Positions 1 to 10,142 of a stretch of 60,000 nt of DNA are shown here, one piece after another (positions within the stretch are counted from its first letter, which is position 1; the number at the start of each line of letters is the position of its first letter). The stretch spans positions 380,765,179-380,825,178 of the forward strand of contig NC_081407.1 in assembly GCF_030272615.1 (NCBI RefSeq), written 5' to 3'. The stretch comes from Cryptomeria japonica (taxonomy: Eukaryota > Streptophyta > Pinopsida > Cupressales > Cupressaceae). The translations under genes were made by a program, and so were the position numbers. Below the pieces are notes generated by a model. That model did no database searches. It worked only from the letters and a program-made list of their open reading frames with translations, and was not told the origin of the DNA.

Positions 1-860
1 TCCTTCTAGAGTTTTCTCAAGCCTTTAATGATTTTCCCTTAAAGTCTTCAAACTCAATGGCTTCTTTCTAGAGTCTTCTTAAGCCTTTAATGGTTTCCCT
101 CAAAGTCTTCAACCATTTAATGCTTTATCTTCATTTTTTTCATATAAATAAATTAAGATTTATTTAAATAAAATCCAAAATTCACATTCACATTTAAATA
201 AATTAATATTTATTTAAATATCTATCCAAATGCAAATTACACCATTTAATTGAAATAAATGATTTTATTTTAATTGAAAATCCCAAAATTCCTCCCACTT
301 GCATGCCTAAATTCTCTTCTAGATTCTTCTAACTCCTTCTAATTAGCCTAATCCTATCCTAATCATTGTCACATTCCTAAATAAAAGGAAGTCACTTCTC
401 AAAAACCTCCAAAGTCATCAATAACCATTAAAGGTTTTATGTCTTCAAATGGTTTACCTCTAAAGTCTTCCAAACCATTAAAGGCTCTTAAATAACCATT
501 TATGGTTAACTCACCTTTTACCTTTGGTTAGAGACTTTCCTCTAACTTAACCATCCTTTTGATTCATGGGTCTCTTCAAAAGCATTTATTTCTTTGACTA
601 AGGTAATCATTTAACCCTTGCACATTCATTTATCCCTTGGATAAAAGGAATATCCATTAACCTAACCCTAACCCAACCCCCTAGGGTAACCATCATGTCC
701 CCTCAAGCATTTAATGCTCCTTATCTCTCCTCTCAAGCCTCCTCATGGTGACACTTGTCAGCATGGGATTGGGTTGAAAGTCTCACATGGATTGAATATC
801 TTTCAATCCTAACCCTTGTTAAGATTGCTCAATCTTAACCATTCATTTCCCCATTTCTTC

Positions 861-868
861 TATAAATA
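861..868 (+). promoter_or_regulatory. TATA box of element A 5' LTR
   Basis: TATAAATA lies at the same place in every related LTR of the window (A, B 5', C). Transcription would start about 30 bp downstream, near 890, which sets the U3/R border. Confidence 0.7.
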
Positions 869-1022
869 GAACCCTTCTCCTCAAGCAAAGAAGGAAGCAT
901 TAGAGTATTTTTGTTATACTGGTATTAGCATAGAGTTTTTTCATAGCATCACTATCTACATTTGCATAGCATTTGTTTATCATATTCAACCATCTTGAAT
1001 CTCCATATGGCATCCATGGCTA

Positions 1023-1208
1023 GTGCTAAAAGCTGAGAGCTACACTCATGTGGAACTTGGAGAAGAGAGGAACAAGGGAGGACCAACTATGAGGATCTTG
1101 ATTAGCATTTGGACGAGTATAGTTTATCTATTCTATGTTTGTATGTTTTCTATTTCATGCTTAATATCTCTCTTGATATGCTTGTTTAGGATAATCTTTT
1201 GTTGCTAA
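1023..1208 (+). CDS. LTR small ORF (61 codons, hydrophobic C-terminal half), copy in A 5' LTR
   Basis: This frame lies in the R/U5 part of the LTR, about 130 nt after the predicted transcript start. The N-terminal half is polar, with the conserved core ELGEERNKG. The last 35 or so residues are almost all hydrophobic and look like one membrane helix ending in LFRIIFCC. The first codon is GTG, so initiation there is doubtful; the first in-frame ATG is at 1089 and would give a peptide of about 39 aa. The frame is open in all six full-length copies here and has 61 codons in both LTR families. Between families the C-terminal codons differ mostly by synonymous or Ile/Val/Leu changes. A nine-codon ATG ORF (1006-1035) precedes and overlaps it in another frame. 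No known family recognised; translation is unproven. Confidence 0.35.
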   Translation: MLKAESYTHVELGEERNKGGPTMRILISIWTSIVYLFYVCMFSISCLISLLICLFRIIFCC

Positions 1209-1285
1209 CACTAACGTTTGTTTCTTGTGCTCTTGTGTGTGTTGTCATCGAACATATTTTCTAATCCTTTTTGCAGATCATCATT

Positions 1286-1305
1286 TGGTGAACCCGACGT
1301 GAATC
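1286..1305 (+). other. Primer binding site of element A (tRNA-Trp type)
   Basis: TGGTGAACCCGACGTGAATC starts 2 bp after the LTR end. It is complementary, from memory, to the CCA-tailed 3' end of plant tRNA-Trp over the full 20 nt. Confidence 0.8.
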
Positions 1306-3159
1306 AAAGAGCAACCATTTTGAAGGCTACTAACTTTTGAATGTTTTAATTGACACACATGTCATGCTCTTGTGCTTTCGATTTCAGTTTAGCGCCTTTG
1401 CAAATTGATAGTTTAGCGCTATTGTCTATACTATTGTTCTTTCATGTTAAATAGCATTTTTGTTTTCACACAGAGTAAAACTATTGTAACATAGAGTTGT
1501 ATGAAAATTCCTTGTAACTGAAAACCAATTTTTTTAGGCTTGTAGAAGCCCACCAAAACATACAGATTTTTCTAACTAATTATCTTTTGTGCAGGTTTTA
1601 GCTAACCCCTACAATAGGATTTTTTTTAGCAACTTTAGCTTAGGAAATAAATTTGTTCATATTGCTAACTTTGTCTTTCAAGTTAGGATAAAATAAATTC
1701 ATTTTCCTTTTGGGTTAAAATCAACTACACTTTCATTTGGAGTTTTAAAAAGAACCACATCTTTCGTTTGGAGCTCTAAAAAAGAATCACACTTGTTCAA
1801 AGTTAAAAAGAATCACAAAAATAAACACACAAAATTATTTTTTGCAAAGTTAGGAACAAATTCTTTTGGTGCTTAAAATCAACAAGGCAAATTTTATTTC
1901 TTGCATCAAACTAAAATTCACAATCAACACTTCATTTTGTGCAAGTTAAAAAGAATCCCCAATTTGTCAAAGTTGTTCTCAAATCAATTTACTTCAAGCA
2001 AAACGTGCTCTTAATTCAGTTGACCAGGATTTCCAATTCATAGATTACAACACATTTTCCCTATGAAGGATAAAAAGAACACCATGATTGTTGGGGCAAC
2101 ATTTCCAATTAGTTAGATCACATTGCAAATGATGAGTTAAAAAGAACAAGTGTCTTTTATGTTTGGCACACTTGTGCAAAAAAAGTTTGTCGAGTGGTCC
2201 TACTTCTTACACACACTATCCTCTCCCTTGGCTTTCATGGTCCTAGGTGCAAGAGAAAAGTGTTAGTAACACTCAAATTTTATCTTTTTAAGAGAGGCTT
2301 GCCAAGAGACACATCACTCTTGGGAATGACCTCGCATGGTAAATCCTTCGAGCTGCTATAGAAATCAGGTGAGAGCGAAAGTTGTAGCCTTGGGTATAGT
2401 TGTTCTTACAATGAAACTTGCCGAAAGGACAAATGGGCCCCACCACAAGTTACAAGGCTCTTAAGTGAGTCACTGCAGAATGAATTATGTCCAAAAACAT
2501 TGAACATTACTAAACACCTTTAAGTAGTAGCCCACCCGTTCTATTGATTGAGGATATTTGTGATAAATTTAGTGCAAGAGCATAGATGGTTTTGCTCCCA
2601 AGATACTCACCATACATATTTCCTTGAGTAGAAATATAGCTTTTTGAAAAGCCACTTGTGGCTTGATAAAAGTGGTGACTCCCCCATCATAGGGATCATC
2701 TATTTGTTATGCTCGTGCAAGACTTAGTATATCACATCCTTACCTGCTATTGCAGGATTCATAAGGTATGTAGTACCAAAGTTGAAGAAATATCAAGATA
2801 TGGGTTGAAATTATCACAACTAGCCATTTGACCTTAGGGATAAAGAGTGGTTGAAGTGTTTTTCGTTTTAAGTCAAGACTGGTGCAAATTGAGCTGACTT
2901 CAGGCTTTGGAAAAATAGTTAAAATACATTTGAAGGAAAGGGCCATAAAAGTCCAAAGATTGGGTTGATCTAGACCCACACTTATTTGTGCCTTTTGAGG
3001 CAACATTCTTTTGTTTGTGTGCTTGCTTTGTTTTCTTGTCAAAGAAAAATCAAAAAATCCAATTCCAAAACAAATGTTCATCCAATTTTCACTACAAACA
3101 TTTTCAAAATAACAACAAAAAGATCAAAAACAAAGAGCAAAAGCAAAGTATCAAACTAT
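1306..3159 (+). other. Untranslated leader of element A
   Basis: No credible ORF. The first 830 bp are AT-rich with repeats such as ttaaaaagaa and a small hairpin at 1537-1550. The block 2150-2770 is strongly conserved with B (23580-24210) and, reversed, with C (49385-50010), though it is non-coding. Two donor-like sites, CAG|GTGAG at 2366-2373 and AAG|GTATGT at 2763-2771, are kept in all three elements. Confidence 0.7.
1537..1550 (+). other. Short hairpin in leader of element A
   Basis: GGCTT-gtag-AAGCC forms a 5-bp stem with a tetraloop just downstream of the PBS region and is identical in B at 23000-23013. A packaging or dimerisation role is only a guess. Confidence 0.3.
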
Positions 3160-3543
3160 ATGACCATTCTTCACATCTTGAGAAAGAAGAATCTTCATCA
3201 ACATATCAACTTGAAGAAAAGACCATTGAGCTCAAAAGCTTTTATCAAAAGGAGGAAATTCTTCTATCTTAATAAACAAATCTTTGTCTCTCATAGAACC
3301 TTCTTATGTCACATGTGTCTATATCTTCAAGGAAAAACAAACGAGTTTGATCAAGAGTCATTAAACCGCAAAGATTTTACTCAATATAGAGCTTTGAGTT
3401 ATCATAAGAACAAAGGAGGCAAAATCAATCCTGCCTTCTTTCCAGACATTTGCATCACATATAACTCAGTTAGGGAAGAACCACCAACCTCTGAACAAGA
3501 AGAGGAAGAGTTTGTTCCTTTTGTAACACAAAGTTTCTATTGA
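3160..3543 (+). CDS. Pre-gag ORF1 of element A, 127 aa, unknown function
   Basis: A small basic protein encoded between leader and gag. The start is placed at the ATG of MTILHIL because this Met and the 127-aa length are shared by A, B (24584-24967) and C (48622-49005, minus), while the sequence upstream is not conserved in this frame. The N-terminal third is Lys/Arg-rich (KRPLSSKA, KRRKF). The middle carries FVSHRTFL and NEFDQESLNRK, followed by YRALSYHKNKGGKINP and a short acidic tail ending FVPFVTQSFY. A versus B shows mostly synonymous third-base changes in the C-terminal half, the mark of a protein-coding gene. Ogre elements are known to carry an extra ORF before gag, and this could be its counterpart; I recognise no domain. 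The frame is intact here although gag-pol of this copy is dead. Confidence 0.7.
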   Translation: MTILHILRKKNLHQHINLKKRPLSSKAFIKRRKFFYLNKQIFVSHRTFLCHMCLYLQGKTNEFDQESLNRKDFTQYRALSYHKNKGGKINPAFFPDICITYNSVREEPPTSEQEEEEFVPFVTQSFY

Positions 3544-3988
3544 AGTTCACATTTCATCCATTATCATATTCACATCTCATCAAATCCATTCCAACTCTCA
3601 AAACATCAAGAGGTTTTTGTCCTAAGTTCTATTTTCAATATTGCTTGAATCAAATACAACACATCACTTTTTAGAGTGTCTCTACATCTAGGATAAACTC
3701 ATCCTAAGAGGCATTTCTACACAAGTTAAAACTAGTCTATGAGTGAATCCTTTCATTACTAGGTAGTTGGGTCTGTAACACATCTCATATCTCTCTAAAC
3801 CTTATCATATCAAACATTGTCAACAAAACACAACAAGCAATTCAAGGAAGGACTTTGGTAAACATCTACCTTTATTGCTAGAGATTTGTATCCAAAACAC
3901 TTCACCAAACATCAATCTTTCATTTCATCAGCAACTCATCATCATTTTCATCAAACTTCAACAAAAACTTATAAACAAAATGAACAAA
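3544..3988 (+). other. Spacer between ORF1 and gag, element A
   Basis: A C/A-rich stretch with many catc and caac words and no ORF. It is conserved in B (24968-25418) and C (48187-48621), for example the phrase tctacatctaggataa. Confidence 0.6.
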
Positions 3989-5505
3989 ATGGCTCAAACC
4001 AGATCCAGATCTAGACAAATAGAGATTGAGGAAGAAGAGAAGGAAAATCTCATTAAATTCCAAGAAGCCCTTGGAGGAAACGCAAATGATGAAAATCCAA
4101 GTACTCCTACTCTTGCAGCAATAGAAAGGGCACAACACAACCCTCTCTTCAGTCAACTTTTTGATGAAATACTCAGGAGCAATGCTGATGCTCACTTTTT
4201 AAGACTTGCTCAAGAGGGAGCCAAACTACCCTCTGATTTTGATGTGGCACAACTAAGGCAAGCATCAGAATGCCAAAGTCGTAATAAGGATGAAAGAGGT
4301 CAAGATCACATTAGATACAACCTTCATGAAGTAAATCCCCTACCTCCTCCTCCTCCAAATGACATAGACATGTTGTGGCAACAAGTCGAGAATCTCGCCC
4401 AACAGCTTCAAAGCGGTGTGAAAACTAACCTGTTTTCACTTAATGATATTTGTCCCTATCCCTTTGATAGGAATCTTCATATGCCACCTTTTCCACGAGG
4501 GTTTGAAACACCTAAGTTCGAAAAATATAAAGGAAAATGAGACCCTCGCGATCATGTTAGAGAATTCCATTCAGCATGCCTAGAAGTGGCATATGAGGAC
4601 ACATACCTAATGCGTCTCTTTCCTCAAAGTTTGGCAGGGACAACCACACAATGGTTTTCCTGACTAACAGGCGACATTAGGACATTTGAAGAACAAGTCC
4701 AGAAATTCATATCACATAACATTGAACGCAATATCACCATGGTCGATCTATGTAACACTAAGCAAAAACCAGGGGAGCTATTTTCAGCTTTCCTGCAATG
4801 ATGGCGACAAATGTCTAGTAGATGTTCCCTTCAGCTACCTGAAAGAGAGCTAGCGAAAATATTTATTTCCAACCTGAACGAAGAAATGAAATTTCATTTA
4901 GACATGAAAGGAACAGAATATTTCAATGACATGATCACACGAGGTTTAAAATGTGAAAGGGCTCTCATCAAAAAGGATCTTATCAAAATATACAATGAAC
5001 CCAAAGATGCACCTCGCCTGTACTTCAATAGTGACAAACCTAACTTCTGAAACAAAAAAAAAATGTCATTAATGACGGGGTTGTGGATGCTAGAACTATC
5101 AAAAGTGCACAACCTGTGGTCCGATTTGCAAGACAAAACCCACCACCCAAGAAAAACATAGTTGCTCCCCGAAATCAAGGACACAATGTACCGCAAGAAG
5201 AACCAAGACAATGCCAGCAAAATTTTAAACCAAAACAAACATACACTCCCTTAGGGGAACCTATTGAAACAATGTTACGACAGATGGTTTCTCAAAATCT
5301 GGTGACCTTACCCAAAACATCAAGTTAAGAACCTCAAGTCAAACCTTCATGGTGGAGGGATACTGAACATTGCGATTTCCATCAAGGGAAAGGGCATAAG
5401 ACAAGCAATTGTCACAGATTGAAAGATCTTATTTAGGATCTTATTGACCGAGGTGAAATCGAAATCAAAGGACACAACCCAAAGACAACAAACAATGATC
5501 ATCTC
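3989..5505 (+). pseudogene. gag: gag of element A, broken
   Basis: Starts at ATG-GCT-CAA (MAQTRSRSRQ), as in B; an in-frame ATG lies 9 nt upstream. Structural capsid protein of the retrotransposon particle. Visible in order: a Glu-rich N-terminus, the conserved QEALGGN and NPLFxxLFDEIL, a poly-Pro stretch, the capsid core (DICPYPFDRNLHMPPFPRGFE, REFHSACLEVAYEDTYLMRL, RSLQLPEREL-like) and a CCHC-like knuckle CDFHQGKGHKTSNCH near 5370. Stops at 4538, 4661, 4799, 5048, 5326 and 5433 and a 9-nt loss in the capsid break it. Several stops are C-to-T changes of CGA or CAG codons seen in B or C. No separate gag stop is seen, so gag runs in frame into pol. Confidence 0.85.
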
Positions 5506-6858
5506 ATGTTTAAAAATCCACTTCCATCACAAGATCAAAGGGGTCCTTCCACTTCAGGGCGAGCCACAGATACCAATGATTATACGCGAGCCTCTTATAA
5601 TTACACTGTAAATCACCTATATGATGCCAATGAAAAAATTGCAACAATTACCATCAAAAACCCCAGCTCCACTTGCAATGTTGTTACATGTCGTGACAAG
5701 ATTACCATAAAAGAAGCTCCACAAGGCACCCCATCTATCTCAAAGTAGTATAACCTTGTGGAAAAGTTAGATAAAATGTCCACACTGATATCTATCTTAG
5801 AGCTATTGTGCCTATCCCCATCTCATAAAAAAATCTTGGATCAAGCTCTCCAAGAGGTGTCAGTCCTTGCAAACCTAAATACAAATAAGCTCCAAGCCAT
5901 GGTTGGAATTCTAAGGTCATCACCTTATCTCACTCTCTCTGAAAGTGACAACACATCCTTCCAGCAACCTCATAACGCCTCACTCCACATTGAAGGGTTT
6001 ATCAACCAACATAGGATCAAGTGAGTCTTGATCGAAAATGGAGCAAGCCTGAATATTTGTACACTACAATTGGTCATAGCATTGGGATATGCAATTGAAT
6101 TAGTAGATCCCCGCAAGAAGATAACAATCAAATCCTATGATGATGCAGAGCGTTCATCCAAAGGAGCAGTTGTGCTACCAATCCGAGTGGGCCCAGTGGT
6201 GAAGCACATCATCTATCAAGTTCTGGACCTTCCTCTACCATATAATTTATTATTAGGAAGACCTTGGATGCACACCATGCAAGTCGTTCCATCCACCTAC
6301 CATCAATATATCAAGTTCCCACATAATGGTGTAGAAATTACAATCTTGGGCGATGTCAACCCCTTTCCATATTGTCACAATATCAATCATCAACCAGAGA
6401 TTACCGTTCCCAACAACAGAGAAGCCATCTCATCCACATCATACGTAATTCCAACCTCTCTTTCCAGTTCGAACACCACTATACCCAAGCAAGAGAAGCT
6501 CAAGATGAAAATAGCAGAGGAAGGTCCTAGGGAGTACAATCTAAGCCAACTCTTTTGTGTTGGACAAATTCCTACTTCTCCTAGGACTCATGGTAAACCT
6601 CAATGGTTACTTCAAGCACCACTGGTCAAGACAACATGTACTTTGACACCTTTCATCTTTGGAAAGAGTCAAGAAGAAGAGACCAAAGATGAGGACTTAG
6701 TAGAATGGATCTATAAAGACCCATTCACCATGGACATCCCACAAGCTAAGCTTCCCACATATCAGTATGGCAAAGGCCTTCTCATTATGCAAAGAATGGG
6801 TTATGATGGTCAGAGTGCTTTGGGACCTTCCAAGCAAGGACGACATGAATCGTTGTAG
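5506..6858 (+). pseudogene. pol: Protease and G-patch region of element A
   Basis: Aspartic protease of the polyprotein: active-site region LIENGASLNICTL at about 6028-6070 and the C-terminal LLLGRPWMH near 6250. The catalytic Asp of the LIDNGAG motif seen in B is Glu here, so the enzyme is probably dead. Stops at 5746 (CAG to TAG) and 6022 (CGA to TGA). Residues YGKGLLIMQRMGYDGQSALG (6765-6830) follow the glycine pattern of a G-patch. The segment ends at a TAG at 6856. Confidence 0.8.
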
Positions 6859-8130
6859 CTGGAATTAAAGCCCAAAGATAACACAGGACTAGGCTTTCAA
6901 AAGGAGATCCTTCCTAAGCTTAAATTCAAAGGAAAACCCAGCACACAACTATATCAGCTTAAAAACCTAAAGAGGTCACCTTTGATTATATCAGCAACAC
7001 CGCACACCATAACAATTGCCCCATTAAGGTTAAAAATCCTAGAAAAACCATCCACAACACCAATCATCCCACCAATCAAACCAACAACCCCATCAGTAGC
7101 AGCAACCGCATCAACAACACCACTAGCACTATCAGAATCCCCAGCAATATCAACAACACTGGCCATTCCAGCAAAAGAAGTAAAGTCCACAACACTGATA
7201 CTCCCTGTATCGGATTCATTGATTCCCATAATTATTCCTGCAGCATCGATCATTTCATCTACAAAGGTATATCAACCGATCACACCTACAGTGTTTAACT
7301 CAAAAGATATCTCAGTATGGTATAGCAACTGGATACTGGAGAGCGACTCAGAGACTAACTCACGTGAGTGGGAATTTGATTTTGTCCAGCTCAATACTTC
7401 AAATGAGGAAGACACATCACTACCTCCACCTCGCAAAGGCATCCCTGTTTACGGAGAAGCAAAGATAAAGACCTCTTGGATTTCTGAATTGGAAACTTCT
7501 TCCACAGATCCTATGTCACATCCTACACTTGATTCTGATAGGGAGAGTACCATCAATGACCTTCACCACAATGTCTTAACCCTCACTGACACATCTTACG
7601 AACTTAACCTAATTGATGAGATAATGTCCATTATCCATCCTAAACTCATCGAATGTAACCAACCTAATCCCCCCTGCCTTGACCATTTACAAAATGATGA
7701 GGTGATCATTGACTTTTTTGAACTACGGGATAACATACCAAGCAGGGATCACAAAGCTGGATTTGCTATTGAACTAAATAGCGCAACATACTTTGAGGCG
7801 AATGCCAAACCTTTCAGCTGCAAAAATATAACAATAAAACATGGATCTTCTAGTGAAAACCACACTGTGGCACTGTTTGATCCCACAAAAGTAAAAAGAA
7901 AGAGTGTATCCAATGGTGAAAACCTCTCTGAGGTGCCTAAGGATGAAAGGTTTGACATCCTCCATTCTAGTACACAGCAGGAACGATCAATAGTCCTTAT
8001 TGAAGAGACAAAAGAATACAATGTGGGGACTCCTGAAACTCCTCACCACATACATCTGGCATCTCGTTTGACTCTGGAGGAACAACCCAAGTTTGTCGAA
8101 TTCTTCCAGAAGCGCCAGATTAACTTCACA
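6859..8130 (+). pseudogene. pol: Low-complexity linker between protease and RT, element A
   Basis: About 420 codons of the polyprotein. The first part is Pro/Thr/Ile/Ala-rich low complexity (6980-7250). Then come DISVWYSNWILESDSETNSR and an acidic patch with NEEDTSLPPPRK. A more conserved part follows, with CKNITIKHGSSSENHTVALF. No enzymatic domain is recognised. The same order is found in B and C, and a shorter form in E. Confidence 0.7.
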
Positions 8131-9400
8131 TGGTCATATGCAGGCATGCCTAGTCTTGATCTTGATTTAGTCATGCATCACCTCACAGTAGCAGAAGGAG
8201 CCAAGCCTATCAAGCAGAAGCTTCGCAAGATACATCCTTAGATTGCAATATTAGTCAAAGCAGAACTTAAGAAACTCCTGGATGTTGGTTTCATTAGACC
8301 AATTGATTATGCAGATTGGATATCCAATATTGTGTCTGTCAGCAAACCAAATGGGGCATCTGTATCTGTACTGACTTCAGAGATCTAAACAAAGCATGTC
8401 CTAAAGATGACTTCCCCCTACCAAACATTGACATAATAGTGGACCTAACAATAGGGCATGTCATGCTTTCACTCATGGATGGATTTTCAAGGTACAACCA
8501 AATAAAGATTGCACCAGAGGATCAACATAAGACGGACTTCACATGTCCATGGGGAACATACTGCTGGAATGTAATGCCTTTCGGTCTAAAGAACGCAGGA
8601 GTAACCTATAAACGAGCAATGACCACCATCTTTCATGATATGATGCATACCATAATGGAAGATTATGTTAATGACTTATTGGCAAAATCACAAACAAGAG
8701 AAGGTCATCTGAACATATTAGAGAAAATCTTTGACAGACTGGAACAATATCATGTTCGACTCAACCCAAAGAAATATGTCTTTGGAGTAACCTCAGGGAA
8801 ACTTCTAGGATACATTATCTCAAGCAAAGGCATTGAGGTCGATCCTGCAAAGGTCAAAGCAATCATGGACATGCCACCTCCAAATAACATTAGTCAGCTC
8901 AGGACATTACACGTGCGGCTACAATCCATCCGAATATTCATTGCACAACTAGCAGATAAGTGTCACCCCTTTACACACATATTACACAAGCACATCCGCT
9001 TTCAATGGGATGTCAGATGCCAGCAAGCATTCCAAATACTTAAAGACTATCTCATGAATACACCATTGTTGATCCCACTAGATCCGAGCAAACCTTTATT
9101 ACTATATATCTTGGCAACTAATACAACATTGGGAGTGCTACTAGCTCAACATAATGCAGAAGCGAAAGAGTGTGTTGTTTACTACATCTCTCGCACATTG
9201 GTCGGCTATGAACTCAATTACACACCTATTGAGAGAGCTTGCCTAGCAGTAATCTTGGTAGCCACTAAGCTGAGGCACTACCTATTAACACATAAAGTAC
9301 AACTCATTGCTAAGATCGATCCACTAAAGTACTTGCTCAGCAAAGCAACATTGATTAGACGCTTGGCCAAATGGGTGATGATTCTAAGTGAATTTGACAT
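8131..9400 (+). pseudogene. pol: Reverse transcriptase and first RNase H of element A
   Basis: RT motifs: DFRDLNKACPKDDFPLPNID, LSLMDGFSRYNQI, FGLKNAGVTYKRAM and the catalytic box, which reads YVND (8664-8675) instead of YVDD. RNase H remnant LLLYILATNTTLGVLLAQHN and LNYTPIERACLAVI (9095-9250). A TAG at 8239 and a 1-nt loss near 8345, in the run before the GGI-like motif, break the frame. With the Asp lost, this RT would be inactive even if read through. Confidence 0.85.
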
Positions 9401-10142
9401 CGAGTATATGGACCGTAAGGCTATCAAAGGTCATGTTATTGCAGATCAGTTGGCCGATGCACGTCTCATAGGCGATCATCCTCTTATTTCCAATTTTCCA
9501 AATGAATACATCTTCATGATCACAACAACACAACCATGGAAACTATACTTTGATGGTTCATACACTAGGCATGGCTCAGGGGCAGGCATTTTGTTTATCA
9601 GACCTCAAGGTGACAGCATCCCGAAGTCTTACAGGCTCACATTTCCATGCACGAACAACATAGCAGAGTATGAAGCCTTGATCATAGGACTCCGACTAGT
9701 TGTCCAATGGAAATTGAAAGAGCTATAGATATATGGCGACTCCCAACTGGTCATTCGCCAATTAACAGATGAATATCAGACCAAGGATGATAAACTCATG
9801 TCATACAAGAAAATGGTGGACAATTTAAAGGCATCATTTACTACTATCACCTTTGAGTAGATACCCCGAGATCAGAATTGAGCTGCTGACGCTATGGCTA
9901 CTATCGCATCTCTCCTCAATCTTCCATAGAATTCAACATGCTACGAGTTCTTGGTCGAACAGCTTTGGATTCTCGCTTATGATATCCCCAAATCCGAGAT
10001 GATATGTTGCCTTATCAGTTCTAAATCCCCATGGTATGGTGAATTCTACACCTACCTATGCGATCACACACTTCCTCCTAACCAACGTAAAACCTTCATT
10101 CGCCAATCCGCTCGATATACCATTATTGTTGAAACCCTATAA
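9401..10142 (+). pseudogene. pol: Second (archaeal-type) RNase H of element A
   Basis: KLYFDGSYTRHGSGAGILF, NNIAEYEALI and YGDSQLVIRQ are the first three acidic sites of an active-type RNase H. The fourth Asp (AADAMA, about 9890) is kept. A second RNase H after a degenerate first one is a known trait of the Tat lineage. Stops at 9726, 9858, 9880, 9928 and 10141, mostly from CAG, CAA or CGA. Confidence 0.75.

Larger units (their letters stand above)
1..1283 (+). repeat. 5' LTR of element A (3' portion)
   Basis: It matches 13950-15249 almost base for base and ends in catca directly before the PBS. Its U3 part is rich in copies of aaccattaaagg and aagtcttc. TATA box at 861, R/U5 with the small ORF at 1023-1208. 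The LTR start (tgtag) lies upstream of the window. Confidence 0.95.

Noticed and set aside
660-685. Telomere-like cctaaccctaaccc in A-type LTRs
   Set aside because: Only two units, present in every A/C-type LTR copy at the same site, and not the plant TTTAGGG repeat; simply part of the LTR.
6954-7253. Minus-strand Val/Ala/Gly-rich ORFs opposite the linker (also 28247-28690, and plus strand 44907-45212 in C)
   Set aside because: Mirror of Pro/Thr/Ala-rich low-complexity coding sequence; repetitive codons leave the opposite frame open.
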